From Aquatica leii (Eukaryota; Arthropoda; Insecta; Coleoptera; Lampyridae): a stretch of 64,000 nucleotides of DNA. The notes beneath the pieces were generated by a model. The model saw nothing but the letters and a program-made list of their open reading frames with translations, made no database searches and was not told the origin of the DNA. The DNA is taken from positions 170,144,882 to 170,208,881 of the forward strand of contig CM069433.1 in the NCBI GenBank assembly GCA_035610365.1, read 5' to 3'. Positions 1-10,429 of the stretch are shown here, piece after piece (position 1 is the first letter of the stretch; every line of letters begins with the position of its first letter). The position numbers were made by a program, and so were the translations under genes.

Positions 1-400
1 ATGAAAAAAGCCCCATTTAAAATTAGATTTACAGTTCAGTTATCAGTAAAAACTTTTTATTAAGGGTTGTCAAAGATAAGACAACAAGCTTTAAAATATA
101 AAAAAGTCTCTAAAAGTCCTTTAAATTCCCGCCAAATCTCCTGTAATATTTAAAAAAATCTTTTCAGTGTAAAAATATTCAAAAATCTCTAGAAATTTTT
201 AAAAGTCCCCAAAAATCTTTAAAGATTTTTAAAAATCCTTGAAGATTTCCAAAAATCTTCAAACATTCAAGAATCCCCAAAAATCAACAAAGATTTTCAG
301 AAATCTTTGAAGATTTTAAAAAATCCTCAAAATTCTTTTAGAATCCTATGAATCCCTAAAAATCTGGAAAGATTTCAAATCTGTGTACACATTTTGAAGA
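1..400. repeat. Degenerate AT-rich minisatellite
   Basis: The stretch is built from imperfect short units of the type 'aaaaatctttaaagattttt', with a period of roughly 12-24 bases and much decay. Many units are themselves inverted (aaatctt/aagattt). No coding frame is seen. It lies downstream of the second WDTC1-like exon, so it is probably intronic for that minus-strand gene. Confidence 0.55.
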
Positions 401-459
401 AGTTAACCACCCCTCAGTTTCAAGGTACTGAATAAAAAATTAAAACACCATATAGAGTA

Positions 460-607
460 ATGTAGAGGTACATTATGGCGTGAACTGTGACCTTGAATCG
501 AAAATCGGAATTTATAAATTAGGCAAATGTTTGTAAAACGGATGGTAGATTTTGACATAAACCGATTACAGCGCCACAGTTCACGAGATCCTGAAAGACC
601 TCTACAT
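460..607. mobile_element. Small MITE-like inverted-repeat element
   Basis: A 148-bp unit has two nested inverted repeats. The outer arm ATGTAGAGGT (460-469) pairs with ACCTCTACAT (598-607). The inner arm CGTGAACTGTG (about 478-488) pairs with CACAGTTCACG (575-585). No coding capacity is seen. The structure fits a short non-autonomous DNA transposon. The superfamily cannot be assigned because no clear target duplication is visible. Confidence 0.5.
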
Positions 608-917
608 ATATGATAGATTATTATTATTATTAGTAGTAATGCTACAGTTACAACTAAATTTATAAATGCTGGAAAGATTTCTTCTTCTTTCTAATGTACA
701 TAACATTAATGCAATCAATTATAATATTCAGAAGAACAAGGATATCTTTCCGATAGGTTCTAATAGAACTAGTTTTGCCTTATCAGCTTGCTTATAAGCA
801 AATTAATCACATAATGCGTTTATACAACAGTGATCAACAGGTAAAGAATTTATATAACATTGATAAGAACAGGTAAACACAGGTGACGGTTAACAAAGAA
901 TTGTAAGAACCACTTAC

Positions 918-1280
918 TTTTACTGAAAATATATTCCCAATATGAGGAGTATGAACCATTGTGAGAAGGCGATGCCTGAATGGGTCCCATATTAAAACAG
1001 TAGTGTCGTCAGAACCAGAAGCTAATCTCCTAAATGAATCAATGTTTAAACACTGTATGGCTTATCAATAAGTTTACCTTCCATCTGATGACCACTGTAA
1101 ACAATTGACACATCCTTGATGACCCTCTAACTCGTACTCCAAACCCAATCTTTTAACTAAAGCCTCTGTAAACTGAGAATGTTGTTGCAACAAAGTACAT
1201 ACTTCGGCTTTCTTTTCTCGTCCTTGTAGAAGTTTAACGATATTACGACTGACATCAGTCTTTCTTAACGAACCATCCAT
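918..1280 (-). CDS. WDTC1/adipose-like WD-repeat protein, first two coding exons (partial)
   Basis: Exon 1 is 1280-1078, starting at ATG. It ends in phase 2 at a GTAAAC donor. Exon 2 is 1029-918, bounded by a TTTAG acceptor and a GTAAGT donor. The intron is only 48 bp. The joined frame contains RLGLEYELEGHQGCVNCLQW and, across the junction, SGSDD, IWDPF and NIFSVK. These are the hallmark first WD blades of WDTC1 (Drosophila adipose), a WD40/TPR protein that in mammals serves as a DDB1-CUL4 substrate receptor (DCAF9) linked to fat storage. The remaining WD repeats and the TPR region would lie beyond the left edge. No stop or frameshift is present. DCAF6/DCAF8 relatives share the GHQGCVN blade, but the RLGLE...VNCLQW wording fits WDTC1 best. 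Downstream function is inferred from the family. Confidence 0.85.
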
Positions 1281-2274
1281 CTATCGATGATGTTAAAACA
1301 AAAGTGTATTAAGGTTCATTTACTTACTTTTGCTGTGTTTATTGATCATCATTGAAAAGTAACCATATATGTAATGCACATATTATGTTTAGAAGATTCC
1401 CTGCTAATTATGTTTTCGTTATAATCGACTGATTAGGGTTTATTATTTTCAAATTGTCAAACTACCTTCACTTCATTTGTTTAAATATTAGCTTGATTAT
1501 TTATAATCATATTGTATTTCTAGTAGAGTAATGTTTTTCTTGTTATCATCTACGCAATTTAATCATAAGCGCCACGAGATGTCTCTACGTGTAAACCCAG
1601 AGGGAAATTCGAATTTGATTTCTAATTGACCCAATTTGTAACTGATTAAACATAAGAAACAAAAGAAGCAAAGTTAGGTATAAAAACTTACATGTAGTAC
1701 AATGATCTATTTTTGTCATCACAAACCACCCTTGTTGAATCACGTATACGATAAACAAATAAGACTTACAGGGCCGCACTTAGTGCTTTTCGATTTCTAA
1801 GTATACAGGGTGTATCTGAAATACGACTTCAAACTCAATAAATATAAAACAAATAAAAGTTGACTGTTTATTGTAATTACGTGGTAAATGATGAGCAAAT
1901 GTTGTTAAACCCGCGAAATGTATTGATGTATTGTGTTGAGAATTTTCTTTAATTTTCCAGCATATAAAAAATAAATGGTTAGTAAAATAATTAAAGCAGA
2001 TACTAATGTTCATTTCTTTGCATTACTGACCTAGCTTAACAAAATGTAATTTGTGTACAGATTCTAGTGTACTTGAAAAAAATGTGCAGAATAGCAATTT
2101 TAATCACAGTATTTTAACTACGCTTTATCCGATAACATAATTTTTTGTTGTCAGCAAATTGCTTAGAACAGTTTATTTTTATTTGTGGTATCAACAACCT
2201 TGGAGACTTAATGTAACTGATCCGTATAATTTACAATTTACTTTGCTACAAATTTTGAGTTTTTTAAATGTCCT
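1281..2274. other. Upstream flank of the WDTC1-like gene; no gene seen
   Basis: AT-rich DNA upstream of the minus-strand start codon presumably holds the promoter and 5' UTR. A 'cagggtgtatctgaaa' string near 1806 resembles the end of a mariner-type transposon, but no partner end is seen. Around 1570-1590 the string 'gcgccacgagatgtctctac' resembles one arm of the MITE at 460-607. The open frames here have no recognisable content. Confidence 0.4.
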
Positions 2275-2616
2275 CTGCCTTTGCAGTATGGGCAACAAAC
2301 CACGTCTTCTTTGGCAATTATGCAACCACACGTCGCGCGGTTGAAACCCATCGTTTTGTGCCTTGACGTCATACCTTGTCTTCATTCTATCGCTGGCAAT
2401 TTGTGTTTTTACAGACCGCCTCATGTACTTCGTCTAGCTTCTTCATCTACTTGCTAAGGTAAGTATCTCCAGCGACTTCTTCTTCCGGTCTTCGTCTTAA
2501 CTGGAAGTCGCATGGCAGTCGCATTTCGCAACCGAGCATGACACAGGATTAGTGTTTAGCCGATGGTTTCGTGAACAGATTATCGGTATGCCATTAGAGA
2601 AAGGTGCAAGTAGATA

Positions 2617-3947
2617 CCCAATCAACGCGGAAACATTTTTGAAATGTTTTTTTCAACGTTTTATAAACGATATATTTACATTTTTAAAAACATTGCAAAA
2701 ACGTCTTAATGGCCAGAATTGCGTTGCAAAATCAATATTAGAAAAACATTCTAAAAATGTTTAAAAAACATTATTTACAATATTATTTAAATATATTTGT
2801 AATATTTTACAAATGTTACATTAATGTATAAAAAATGTATAATCTACGCTTTTTTTTAATATTGCAATATGCTTAAGGGCAGTTCTACAATCATGGTATA
2901 AATGTAAGTTTAATTATACTTGCTTTAATTTTAAAATACTGACATATTTGGCTGTTCGTTTTATTTATGCTAACCAATAACACAGCCAATAATGACAGCA
3001 TTTTACAATCAAACTAAGTATATCTTAACTGACATTTACATCATTATTATAGAACCAGCCCTAACATGCTTACAAAAGATAAATAATACAATCTTCGTAT
3101 ACTGTAAATACTTCAATTTCATGTGGCTGTAAAGTAAAACAAATGTTATTAATGCAATTACTTTATATTAATTGAAATAATTATAATAATTCTCACAAAA
3201 GTTTCCAATTGATCAAAAATGTTTCTATTTTATGGATAGGATCCTTCAGAGTGGAAGAACAACAACAATAAAAACAAACTTTATCTGTTGTTCTAGTGTA
3301 CCACTGCTGTAACAAATAAAATTATACTTCAGCAAAATTTCTTGCAGCAAAAACCAAAGAAAACGTACCATCATAATAAATGCTGACAATAAAAGTATCT
3401 ATTTGAGTTTCGCTGGAACGCAAATTAGAAAACAATTAAACTGATACACTAACAATACATTACACAGCATAGCGAGTAATACCATGGAAATCGTTGTTTC
3501 GCTGAAGCTTAAAATATAATGCAATTATAATATACATACAAAATCGCCATCTTATCACGCAGATACTGGAACTTTGCGCAAACGCGGTTATTAAGTACTT
3601 AATTCAAATTTGCAAGGAAGTTTTTAGAAAAACGAAAAGGTTTAACATGTATTTATTAATAATATGTAACAAAATTTTATATAATTGTGTTTTTGTTACA
3701 ATATATAAAAGAAAAAAGTATATAGGTGAAAGCAAGCAAAAGTATAATTTCTAATAAAGTAAAAACGTTTTTTGTTACTAAAAAATGTTTTAGAAGACAT
3801 TTTTAAAATATTTCAATATCAATGTTTAAATGAAATATTTTTAAAACGCAACAAAAATATTTTTTTGCAAAACATTTTTTGTTTCGACTATTTTAAAACG
3901 TTGTAACGTTTTTAAAACGTGAAAAAAACGTTCCCTTGCTGATTGGG
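2617..3947. mobile_element. Non-autonomous DNA transposon inserted in gypsy integrase
   Basis: The 1.33-kb element begins CCCAATCAACGCGGAAAC and ends with the inverted counterpart TTGCTGATTGGG. The flanks resemble a decayed 8-bp duplication sharing TACTT when read on the minus strand. The integrase frame is recognisable on both sides, which fixes the insertion. The interior is AT-rich with many copies of AACGTTTT/AAAACGTT and no transposase. An 8-bp duplication would suggest a hAT relative, but this is uncertain. Confidence 0.6.
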
Positions 3948-4078
3948 AAGTACTGATCCTAATCTTTTTGATGTTCGGACACTACTTTGGGCTAAGTACT
4001 TTTCCAATGTTTGATTTATCCATTCAATCAAGCCATCAGATTGAGGATAGTCGGAGCCCTAATAGATCAAATCCGTTT

Positions 4079-5283
4079 TTTAAATGTTACAAATTGGTGT
4101 TTTCAACAACAGTGAACGTTTTAAATTTTGGCACAAAAATGTTTTATAATCACTAAAACATCAAATGTCCGCGTAGAACAGAAAGAATTGGATTGGTTTA
4201 ATAAATGTCTCAACGATTCGTTAGAAGATTGTTAATGTTGAATAAAAAACAATTTTGGAAAGTAAAATAAAATGATGGTTTTGAAATAAATAAATAAATT
4301 TGGGGTTTTGAATGGCATTTGTTGTATTTCTTAGAGACTATCCCTAGTTTTTAAATAAAGCGGCGGTGGTTGTTTAATAAGTTTTTAGAAGTAGCAGCTA
4401 CGTGAATTGAAGCACGGACCCTCGGCGTAATGGGAGACCATTGGACACTCAACACCACGGCGGATTGCTTGTAAACTGCTTAGTTAAAATATCACATTCG
4501 TACGTTTTTAATGTTTGAAATTTCAATAAGCAAAAAATACTTTTTTATGCAAAACAAATATTACATTTTTTTTAACTAGAATATAATTAAAACTTGTAAA
4601 GTTGTCTAAAAATTTTACGACAAAGATTTTAAACGTAATGACAATGCACAAATAATTTTTCTCAGCTGTTTACCACAGATTTGTAAGTTAGAATCTTTAA
4701 ACAGTGTTTAAAAGAAAGTTTTTTGCTAGAGTCTAAAATATTATTTATCTTGTCGCAGTTTTTCGATAAACAAAATATGCCATGTATGCATATACATATA
4801 ACTGGAAATCAAAGTTTTTTCAAAGCAAATATTATCATGAAAGGAAATTGTTTTTTTGCTGATGTCGGTACTTAACAAAGTTGGAAAAATATGATTCTCT
4901 ATGAGTGAATAATGATGAAGACTACTATAGTTGAAACACTACGTTTGTTTGAGGTTCGTACATATGTGTTCTTATAAAAAAACATTAAAAATATTTGGCT
5001 ATTATAATCTATATTCAACTTTTAATTGCACACGTGTGTTAAGACAAAACGTTTTTAAAATGTTTAAAAGCTAATTCAAAAAACCGTGTTTGATAAATTG
5101 CACAAATTACGTTTCATAAAATTCAAAACATGAATAGTATATTAGAGTGTTATTTATTTCATGTTCTAATAAAATTTGTTTCGTATCATAAATGTTTTTA
5201 CAACAAGCTATGAAAATAATTTTGTGTTCTAAGTTTTTTACACTGAAAATAAGTTTTTGATTTGTTTTGAGTGGCTTTGTTCT
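4079..5283. mobile_element. Unclassified insertion in gypsy integrase, with a tRNA-like stretch
   Basis: Integrase coding stops on both sides of this 1.2-kb AT-rich block, so it is an insertion or complex rearrangement. No transposase is visible and no clear terminal repeats were found. On the minus strand at about 4475-4400 a stretch resembles a tRNA-derived SINE head: TGGTGTTGAGTG near an A box and GTGCTTCAATTCAC near a B box. That reading is tentative. Confidence 0.35.
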
Positions 5284-5938
5284 AGGGAATGTAATTCCAA
5301 CGGAACTTCAAAACTGACAGAAAAACTTTTTTACTAAAACTTCTACGACTGTATAGCTGCTTCTTGATTGGGTATAACGTAAGCCTCCGTCTATTTTGTG
5401 AAAGAATCCATAGCTACCAGAATGCATTTGTTTCCCGAATCAGATTCTGGTAACGCCTTGCGATGTCAATTGCTACTCTCTCTAAAAAGGACTTTATGCT
5501 ATATCGTTAGAAACTAATAGAAAACCATTCATTTTTTAAAGGTAAATACCTTTTAATGCCGATAGACCCATTGAAACCAATAAAAACCCATGCTTCTCTA
5601 ATAAGCAATTTTAAATTTAAGCATTTTACTTCATTATCTATCGGGAATTTCTTATTAATTCCAGTAAATAGGTCGTTAAAATTAATAAAACTTTTGCTTG
5701 TCCGTGATTAGGTATTTCTTTGCCCGTCACCGTTCGAAGTCCTACTCTGCTACTGGTGATGTCTTCTCATTTTCCAATAACATGTCAAGATCAATGATCG
5801 CTTTCGTTGCACTCGTGTAAACCATCAGTAACTGTACTACACTTTGTCTATTGTTCTTGTCATTGTGATAAATGCTCTGCAATTGTTTCATACAAGATGC
5901 CATTTGAATGATGATCTCCGGTATATGACTAGAGGAGA

Positions 5939-6436
5939 TTAACTTTTGTTTCTTTTGATTAGCCTATTTCGCCGCAGTTCAAAGTCACTCTTCATTCCCG
6001 AAGTATTAGTCGCGCTATCTCCTCGATGCTTTTTAGTGTCTGCGCGAGTACTTCTGCAGCACAGCGGACCATGACCATTTGGATGTAATGCTTGTTTTAC
6101 TTCTTCAAACTCCAAAGCATGCACTAAAGCGTCATTCAGCGTCTGCGGTGGAACTAACCGTAGAGTCTGAAGTCTGCTGAGTGTTGCAGCAACACTGTTG
6201 CTGTCTCGGAGAACGTCTACAAAGGTTTGAATAGCTAAATGGTCCAAGAAGGTATCTGGTGTTGTAAGATGTGCAAGTCGTGTCAATACGGCGATGTCAG
6301 CGTCACAACTTTCTGAACACGACTTTTTATTAGGGCTTGAGACACTCGTTGAAGATGAGCATCTCCATAATCGCATTTCTAAATGTGAAATTAAGAGTTT
6401 GTAATTTCTTTGGAAGTGGTCAAAAACAGTCTGCAA
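5939..6436 (-). pseudogene. Gypsy gag-like fragment
   Basis: This is a 165-residue open frame. The segment LTRLAHLTTPDTFLDHLAIQ followed by FVDVLRD and TLNDALVHALEFEE matches the conserved core of insect Ty3/gypsy Gag proteins (an 'L..A.. F.. L' helix followed by 'DALVHALEFE'). It is rich in charged residues towards the C-terminus but shows no clear zinc knuckle. It lies upstream of the pol fragments in the expected gag-pol order. The start codon is uncertain because the frame is probably truncated. Confidence 0.6.
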
Positions 6437-6989
6437 AATTTGAAGCGCTTTTTCACGTAAGGCTACTATTAAAGACGTCGGTTTCAGTTTATTGCTTCAA
6501 CCATTAGCTGTAGCAAACTGCTTGTAGTATGTTGATCAAGGAGTTTGTTCATCAAAATTTGGAGGTACAACTTATTAGTGTTTTTTTCCTATGATCCATT
6601 CATAATACTTCACCACGGCAATTCATTTGGTTAATTATTTCTTCAAGCAGTTAAACACTTTATTTATTTAAACTTTCGTCGTAACAATTCCGACTCAATT
6701 CGAAAACTAACTAAAACTTCCTACAAATACTTTTACATTCTTCCGTTGTCAGGATTCTGAATATTCTATTCTTTTCTATCAACGTTCCGAAGTTTCCAAA
6801 TACTAGAGGATTTCTTCAATATAATCTTCTACCAATCGCGGCGTCGGGTTCACATATTTTTGTTATGTTTTTGCATTTTATTTTACAATTAAATTATTAT
6901 CTAAATTATGTTATTGCATATCTGTAAATATATGATTTTTTCATTCTTTTCTTTTTTTTACACGATGTTTTTTGTCTTCTCCTTTTTTT

Positions 6990-8620
6990 TCTGTGTCCTC
7001 GTTTCATAAACTAATTTTACCTGTCTTTTCTCATTCATTCGTTGTATGTGACCCCATCAACTAGAGTTGTCTTTGTTCAATGAAGCGCATTTATTCGGTG
7101 TAGTTCTTCTCTTATTTCGGTGTTTCTGATTTTTCTGTCATTTAGTCACTATATATCAGTGCTCCTATCAGACATTTCATCTCTACGGTTTGAGTTTTGT
7201 CTTTCTGATAGTACCCAAGTTTCACATCCGTAGGTTAGTATTGGTCTATATAGTGAATTGAAAACTTTTATTTTTGTTTGCGTAGTATATAGGTTTATTG
7301 TTTTATTAATTATTTTAATTACTTCTGCTTCTTGTTTCCTTCCCTCATCATTATTCCAAAATATTTATATTCTTCTACTTGTTCTAACGTAACCTAATTT
7401 GTTTCAATATTTATTGTAGTATCTTATCTCGAACTTCAGTTTTTTAGTTCCCGTTATGTTATCGCCACATCATCCGTAAAGCAGTGTTGTAAATTATCTA
7501 TATAAATTTATATAGATAAATTAATCTAGATTAATATTTTTTATCTATTTATCTGTATCTATATACTATCTAAAATATATAAGTTATATGTATCTGTATA
7601 TATATAATTTTTTATTTAAATTATTTAAATAAAATTTATAAAAATCCAGTGTTCCGTAAAATTTAAGTTACAATATGTATGTTTTTCTTCAGTAATTTCC
7701 CACATTCCATAGTAGTTCTTCAAATGAACTCCATCTATCGTTATTACTAACTAGATTATTTCATCTATTATCTGTTATCTATATAAAGTTTAAATAGTTT
7801 ATCTATTATCTAATACTAGATAATTCTTGCAAGAAAAAAAATTTATCTGTATCTATATAATTTAAAAATTATCTATTTACAACACTGCCGTAAAGACTCT
7901 TGTCGCTATGTCTATGAAGGCTAGGTAGAGTTTTTTGTTTAGCGGTTGTCTTTTTCTATTATTGGTTTTATTGCGCAGATGTGATCTTATATGTTTCTTC
8001 TAGGTCCGATCGTCTGAATCTGCTTTGTGGTTCTGCTAGTTGTGTTCCTAATATTATTTTTAATCTGTTATTGATAATTTGTTCGTGTATATTCATTATG
8101 GTATTTAATAATGTTGTTTCTCTATAGTTCTTACATTGTTTTTTGTCACTTTTCTAATGCATTGGCGTTATTAGTGCTGTTTCTCATTTATCTGACATTA
8201 TTTCATTTCTCCATGCTTTGTTTAGTAGTTGTAAAAGAATTTCCATCCGTATTTTTCCCAAATTTTTTATCACGTTTTCGGATGTTTTACAGTTTTTTTA
8301 GTTTTTTATTACGTTCTTTATCTCTTCCATTTTTATTTCGTTTATTTTCTCTAATTCCATCTATTTCTGTTCTTTGGTTTTTGTTTATTTCATATTGTTG
8401 TGATTTCATTTGTTAGATATTTTGCCATTAATTGTTTCTTTTTCTTCTCGACTTCTTCTTTTATTTTATTAGTTTACCAGTCTGTCTGCTTTTTCTTATT
8501 TTCAAACTTACTAACTCATCCACATATTTCTTTTGCAAAGTCGCTAATTATTGCCTTAATCGGTAGTATCAGTAGAACGTTTAGGTACTTTTTTCGGAAT
8601 TTCAGTAATAATTAAGCACA
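6990..8620 (-). pseudogene. Non-LTR retrotransposon reverse transcriptase fragment
   Basis: On the minus strand, about 8240-8000 reads KSDKKQCKNYREITLLNT and SRFRRSDLEETYKI, reverse-transcriptase motifs of the RTE/Proto2-like 'NYRGITLL...GFR.GR' type. Near 7920 AFIDIA follows. At 7470 the catalytic box appears as FTDDVAIT. About 7380-7000 gives the distal part: VEEYKYFG, SLYRPILTYGCETWVL and a weak C-terminal region. The part between FIDIA and FTDD is missing, so the copy is internally deleted as well as split by the hAT MITE. Numerous stops show it is dead. Confidence 0.7.
7482..7887. mobile_element. hAT-type MITE with perfect 8-bp target duplication
   Basis: The 406-bp element starts CAGTGTTGTAAAT and ends with the exact inverse ATTTACAACACTG. 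It is flanked on both sides by CCGTAAAG (7474-7481 and 7888-7895). Terminal CAGTG and an 8-bp duplication are diagnostic of hAT. The interior is full of TATC/GATA-like tracts and has no transposase. It sits immediately beside the catalytic FTDD codons of the surrounding reverse-transcriptase pseudogene. Confidence 0.92.
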
Positions 8621-10429
8621 AGGGTACCAAACAGAACTGAAAATGTAAGAATGTGTACCCCGCAGTCACGTGTGGATCAAAACTTATAACCAACCTTTAG
8701 TAGCTCTTCGTTTAAGTTACAACACAAAAATTAACATTGAGTAGGCTTCATAGAGATTTATACGTTCTGCATCGAGAAAAAATTTCCCTAAAAGGATTTA
8801 CATAAGGTGGATGTTTATGGAAGAAAATCCTACTCTTACCGAGTACTGCTGTGAAACATCCGAAATACACAAAATCAAATGAAAGAATGGCGTTTGGGTC
8901 ACATCCTCATCTATAGACAGCCCTTTACGGTAGAAAAACTCATTAGCAATTAAAGTTTTTAGTCAACACGCGACTGTGAGTGGAAAGTTATCTACCCGTC
9001 AGTTAGAGATATACCAAAATGCATTTTAAATTGTTACACAGAGTTTAGCTGGAATTCTTAAGTTGGAATTAGTAACAAATAGTGTTTATGTAGTCACATA
9101 AAAAACTACACCAAAGACTTAATCTGTTGACAAGATTGTTACCTTATCTGTCGTGTCTGTTTAGCTAATGCTAGCCGAGCAACACAGAGCATCTTATCTC
9201 TTAATAGTAGGTTTTGTCACATTACATTTTCAATTAGAATAGTTTAAAAATAAAAATACAATTTTTTTGTTGGGACTCAAAAACTTGACAACCGAGACAA
9301 TTTTTTTCTCAGCTTAGTTAAATTAAACTATGTATAGCATTTTTACGTTTAGCTCTCTATATATTAACACTTGAAGACGCGTTTGATAGACACGTCGATA
9401 TAAGGTTTTATATCCCAATCAACCTTAAATGATCAATGACGTTAAATGAACGTAACTGTTATTTCTTAAAAGTAACGTCGCTAAATTTCTGCCATCTTAT
9501 TGACTAAATGACAAACTTTTTACGTAGTCGCAAAAAGTGTACCCTATTGGGTTACTATCGTTTTGCATTTTTGTAGTCCTTACTAAATGAAACTAAAAAT
9601 TTACATATAAAAATTATTCTATTGCTGATGTTGAAGTTCACATATTCAAATTCATTACAAAGTTGTGTGAGGTTTGTTAAAAAAGCACTTTAATTTATGA
9701 TGTAAAAGTGATGTAATAAAAACGCGAACTTGTCTGAAGTAGAGGTCGCAGCTATAATGTAGGTTATAGTATACAGTATTAGGTACCATTAAAGTCGGTA
9801 TAGCTTTTGACGTTTCTTTATTCTCGTGATTAAAAACAAACAATAACGTCGTTGATCCTTCACAAAAAACCTTAATTGGCAAAATCCTATTGTTGATTTA
9901 GAAATAAAGTATTTTAATTACAACTAATTTTGTAACATTGTAGCAATTTATAAATATATAGAAAGTAAATAAATACCTAAAAAAACATTTGTTTCTATAA
10001 AAATGATAAATTAAAGAATAATTAGATCAATTTCTAGGTCGTTTCTTTTAGAAAAATGTATTTAAAATTAGATATTATATTGGGAATTATACTTTCTCCA
10101 ACACCCTATATATAAAACGGTATTTCTATTTGTGCTTTGAATAATATTGTTCCATATTTCTTTAAATACAGTTGTTATATAGGCGAAAATCGCTTGCAAT
10201 AGCTGTAATGGTATTGTTCATATGCTGTCATTCCATACATACTTTTAATATTCCGTAATAATGCCTCCAGTTAAATGTAAAATATTATATTACAGGTAGC
10301 ATAGGTGTGTATGTGCGTGAGCATATTAATTTGACAACTAATGCACTACAAAATTGTTGGTGTATTTTCGTCTAAATGTGTTTAATTCGTTTATAATTTC
10401 GTTCAAAGTGTTTAAAGTTAACCTAGAAA
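8621..10429. other. Intergenic, upstream of the NUDT18-like gene; no gene seen
   Basis: AT-rich sequence without recognisable protein similarity on either strand. The open frame at 9655-9882 (minus) has no family features. The last few hundred bases before 10430 presumably include the promoter and 5' UTR of the Nudix gene. No clear TATA box or Initiator could be singled out. Confidence 0.4.

Larger units (their letters stand above)
2275..5480 (-). pseudogene. Ty3/gypsy integrase pseudogene, split in three
   Basis: The minus strand of 5480-5284 reads DSFTK-like, then YVIPNQEAA and VPLELHS, the classic gypsy integrase core. The stretch 4078-3948 resumes with YPQSDGLIEWINQTLEKYL, the region of the catalytic glutamate. 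After the transposon, 2616-2275 reads LMAYR, VHETIG, then the C-terminal motif TRYDVKAQN. Frameshifts and stops are frequent. Integrase would join retroelement cDNA to host DNA, but this copy cannot be functional. Confidence 0.75.
2275..6860 (-). mobile_element. Broken Ty3/gypsy LTR retrotransposon with internal insertions
   Basis: Read on the minus strand, the order is an LTR-like stretch (about 6860-6640, with AATAAA and short motifs like those in the other gypsy LTRs here), a gag-like frame (6436-5939), a protease/pol junction-like stretch (about 5760-5540), integrase core (about 5480-5284), an insertion (5283-4079), more integrase core (4078-3948), a DNA transposon (3947-2617) and the integrase C-terminal region (2616-2275). 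Most of reverse transcriptase and RNase H is missing and there are many stops, so it is inactive. The C-terminal part is close to the second gypsy fragment at 12780-13085. At about 2275 the similarity stops abruptly. Confidence 0.75.

Noticed and set aside
1585..2424. Several short minus-strand frames as genes
   Set aside because: The only meaningful content is the gypsy integrase tail beginning about 2275. The rest has no conserved motif.
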